Assembly (NCBI RefSeq): GCF_029223885.1
Contig: NZ_CP119409.1
Coordinates: 1,452,001-1,516,000, forward strand
Direction of reading: 5' to 3'
Source: Pararhizobium gei
GTDB lineage: Bacteria; Pseudomonadota; Alphaproteobacteria; Rhizobiales; Rhizobiaceae
Length of the DNA stretch: 64,000 bases
Below are positions 61,924-64,000 of the stretch, piece by piece (the stretch's first letter is position 1; each line of letters starts with the position of its first letter). Below the pieces are notes generated by a model. The model saw nothing but the letters and a program-made list of their open reading frames with translations, did no database searches and was not told the DNA's origin. The position numbers were made by a program, and so were the translations under genes.

Positions 61924-63834
61924 ATGAGCTTTCGCCATCTTTCCATTCTCCAGAAGATCGGCCTTGTCGTCTTCGTCATGGGCCTGTCGTCTCTGGCCAT
62001 CGCCCTTGTCGGGGCAAAGGGCATCACCGCGCTGGAGAGTGCCATGGTGTCCGTCGGCAACAAGGAGGAGGTTGCCCGCGAAGCCATGGATCTGCGCGTC
62101 GATATCATCGCCATCAGCCGCATGACCTATCAGCTCGCGGCGCAGCCGGAAAAGGCAGCTGACTTCCGTGCGGAAACCGAGAAACGTGCCGGGGAAATGC
62201 TGGAGCGCCTGCCAAAGATCGAACAGGCCGCCGATGCTACCGAATTGGCGCAGCTGAAAACGATCCGGGCAACGCTTGAAAGCTATTTCAACGAAATTCG
62301 AGCCATGGTCGGCATTGCCGAGACGAGCGGAACGGACGTTGCAGCGATCCAGGCGAGCCTCGACACGGCGCTCGCAGCCCAGAAGACCGTCACAGCCGCT
62401 GTGAAGGAATACAGCACCTATTCGGGGGGAGCCCTCGCCACGGCCCGCGCCGATGCGCTGCATGCTTCCTGGGTCGCGCTGGTGGTCGCCGTTTCCGCCG
62501 CCGCCGGCTGCATCCTGCTCGGCGCCGTCGGCAGCCTGCTGGTCGCCCGCCGCGGCATTGCCGCACCCGTGCGCAGTCTGACGGCCGCCATGAGCCGGCT
62601 TGCCGAAGGCAATCTCGACAGCACCGGCACGGATACCGAGCGCAAGGACGAAATCGGCGAGATGGCCCGCGCCGTCGAAGTCTTCCGCCGCAATGCGCTC
62701 GCCATGCGCGACATGAAGGCCCAGGAAGCCGCGCTCCATGCCCTCAGCAGCGAGTTGCAATCGAGCATCAGCGCCGTCGTTGCCGCCGCTGTCGCCGGCG
62801 ACTTCACCGGCCGGATCGGCAAGGACTACAAGAACCCCGATCTCAACCGTTTTGCCGGCAGCGTCAACGAACTGGTGGAAAGCATCGATACCGCGATTTC
62901 CGAAGTCCGGCGTGTCATCGCGGCTCTTGCGGATGCCGACCTATCGCAAAGCATGGATGGTAATTTCCAGGGCGCCTTCGCCGAACTGCAGCAGAACGTC
63001 AACGCGACCATGGTGACCTTGCGCTCGACCATGCACAATGTGCGCGGCGCCGCTGGCACCATCAAGGACAGCTCGGCTGAACTCAGTTCGGCCGCCAACG
63101 ACCTGTCGAAGCGCACCGAGCAGCAGGCCGCTGCCCTGGAAGAGACCGCCGCGGCTCTCGACGAGATCACGGCCACCGTCCGCGCTTCGTCGTCCCGCGC
63201 CAACGAGGCGCGCGACATGGTGCGCGCCACCAAGGACAGCGCCGGCAAGTCGGGCGAGATCGTCCGCAACGCCGTCAGCGCCATGAGCCGCATCGAGGGC
63301 TCCTCCAGCCGCATCAGCCAGATCATCGGCGTTATCGACGAGATCGCCTTCCAGACCAATCTCCTGGCCCTTAACGCCGGCGTCGAGGCCGCACGGGCAG
63401 GGGAGGCCGGCCGCGGTTTTGCCGTCGTCGCCCAGGAAGTCCGCGAGCTCGCCCAGCGTTCGGCCAATGCCGCCAAGGAAATCAAGACGCTGATCAGCGC
63501 GTCTGCCTCCGAAGTCGAAGGCGGCGTCTCGCTGGTGCGGGCCACCGGCGATGCCCTGGTCGAGATCGAACAACTGGTCCTCAAGGTCAACGATCATGTC
63601 GACAGCATAGCAACCGCCGCCCGCGAACAGTCTGTGGCGCTGGCCGAAATCAACACCTCGGTCAACCATATGGATCAGATGACCCAGAAAAACGCCGCCA
63701 TGGTCGAGGAAACCACAGCCGCCAGCGAAACGCTCGCCGAAGAAAGCCGCCAGTTGCAGACACTGCTGGCGCGGTTCAAGCTGGAAGAGGAAATCAGGCA
63801 CTCCCGCAACCAGCCGTCGCGCTACGCTGCTTGA
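61924..63834 (+). CDS. Methyl-accepting chemotaxis protein
   Basis: 636-residue chemoreceptor. Membrane segments lie at residues 10-32 and about 182-206, with a helical sensor domain between (EEVAREAMDLRVDIIAISR onward). A HAMP domain follows (RGIAAPVRSLTAAMSRLAEG, about 207-260) with a second HAMP-like stretch (about 300-370), then the signalling domain. The highly conserved hairpin tip is IDEIAFQTNLLALNAGVEAA and GFAVVAQEVRELAQRS (about residues 470-510). No C-terminal NWETF-type tether is seen. The start at 61924 has GGAG 8 bases upstream. Ligand unknown. Confidence 0.92.
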   Translation: MSFRHLSILQKIGLVVFVMGLSSLAIALVGAKGITALESAMVSVGNKEEVAREAMDLRVDIIAISRMTYQLAAQPEKAADFRAETEKRAGEMLERLPKIEQAADATELAQLKTIRATLESYFNEIRAMVGIAETSGTDVAAIQASLDTALAAQKTVTAAVKEYSTYSGGALATARADALHASWVALVVAVSAAAGCILLGAVGSLLVARRGIAAPVRSLTAAMSRLAEGNLDSTGTDTERKDEIGEMARAVEVFRRNALAMRDMKAQEAALHALSSELQSSISAVVAAAVAGDFTGRIGKDYKNPDLNRFAGSVNELVESIDTAISEVRRVIAALADADLSQSMDGNFQGAFAELQQNVNATMVTLRSTMHNVRGAAGTIKDSSAELSSAANDLSKRTEQQAAALEETAAALDEITATVRASSSRANEARDMVRATKDSAGKSGEIVRNAVSAMSRIEGSSSRISQIIGVIDEIAFQTNLLALNAGVEAARAGEAGRGFAVVAQEVRELAQRSANAAKEIKTLISASASEVEGGVSLVRATGDALVEIEQLVLKVNDHVDSIATAAREQSVALAEINTSVNHMDQMTQKNAAMVEETTAASETLAEESRQLQTLLARFKLEEEIRHSRNQPSRYAA

Positions 63835-64000
63835 TAAAGCTGAAGATCGAATCAGAGGCTGGGCCAACGTGTTTACGGGTACAGCCTCTGGTTACGTAAC
63901 CAGCATGCGCCACCTATTAAGAGTCAGTTAAAAAATCAGCTCGTTTTGTGCTGTAGCCCTGTTTCAAATTGACAGTCAACCTCCGCCGGAAATACCTTCG

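Overview
The window looks like chromosomal DNA from a member of the Rhizobiaceae (Rhizobium/Agrobacterium/Neorhizobium group). Grounds for this are a betI-betC-betB-betA set that includes choline sulfatase, an asparaginase of the Rhizobium etli ReAV type, a TIGR03808-type Tat-exported beta-helix protein, DUF1344, DUF3750 and DUF6152 proteins, a cysH-cysD pair, and three copies of a palindromic intergenic mosaic repeat of the kind common in rhizobia. Base composition is GC-rich overall. It is interrupted by visibly AT-rich islands at about 22.98-24.6 kb and 39.06-41.5 kb. No rRNA, tRNA or CRISPR array was seen.

Layout. 0-1.7 kb: assimilatory sulfate reduction (cysH, and cysD cut by the window edge). 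2-2.8 kb: a two-gene envelope operon. 2.9-9 kb: glycine-betaine synthesis from choline and choline-O-sulfate, with a toxin-antitoxin pair lodged antisense between betB and betA and a perfect 18-bp-arm dyad upstream of betI. 9-22 kb: housekeeping and stress genes (quinone oxidoreductase, asparaginase, LysR regulator, GST, GGDEF-EAL protein, L,D-transpeptidase, ohrR/ohr). 22-24.7 kb: an exported protein with a minimal RHS core followed by a putative immunity gene and an orphan gene fragment. 25-31 kb: HerA-like ATPase, two aldo/keto reductases and an MFS exporter. 31-33 kb: a LysR gene split by an IS630-family element. 33-38.9 kb: metabolic genes (ChaC, Tam, haloacid dehalogenase, phosphatase, alcohol dehydrogenase, aminotransferase). 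39-41.5 kb: a restriction-modification island whose endonuclease gene carries a frameshift. 41.7-48.6 kb: MYG1-like protein, a membrane methyltransferase operon, a membrane ClpP-like operon and a DapA-family enzyme. 48.9-56 kb: sodB, two cytochrome c genes, a VapBC-like pair, a GNAT gene preceded by a possible aromatic leader-peptide attenuator, and membrane PQQ glucose dehydrogenase. 56-64 kb: selO, DUF1697, parD with a broken parE, oligopeptidase B and a chemoreceptor.

Themes. The conserved backbone deals with osmoprotection, sulfur, peroxide and superoxide stress, periplasmic sugar oxidation and chemotaxis. Inserted between these genes is a set of defence, conflict and addiction modules: three toxin-antitoxin loci, one R-M system, one RHS-type toxin/immunity cassette and one IS. 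Several of them are caught in decay by single identifiable lesions: an 8-bp tandem duplication in parE, an apparent 1-base loss in the endonuclease gene, and an IS in the LysR gene that leaves a short target duplication. The most novel-looking signals are the RHS-core mini-toxin cassette at 22984-24605 and the Trp-Tyr-Phe leader peptide plus terminator in front of the GNAT gene at 53254-53392. All calls come from reading the sequence and recalled family knowledge; no database search was run.
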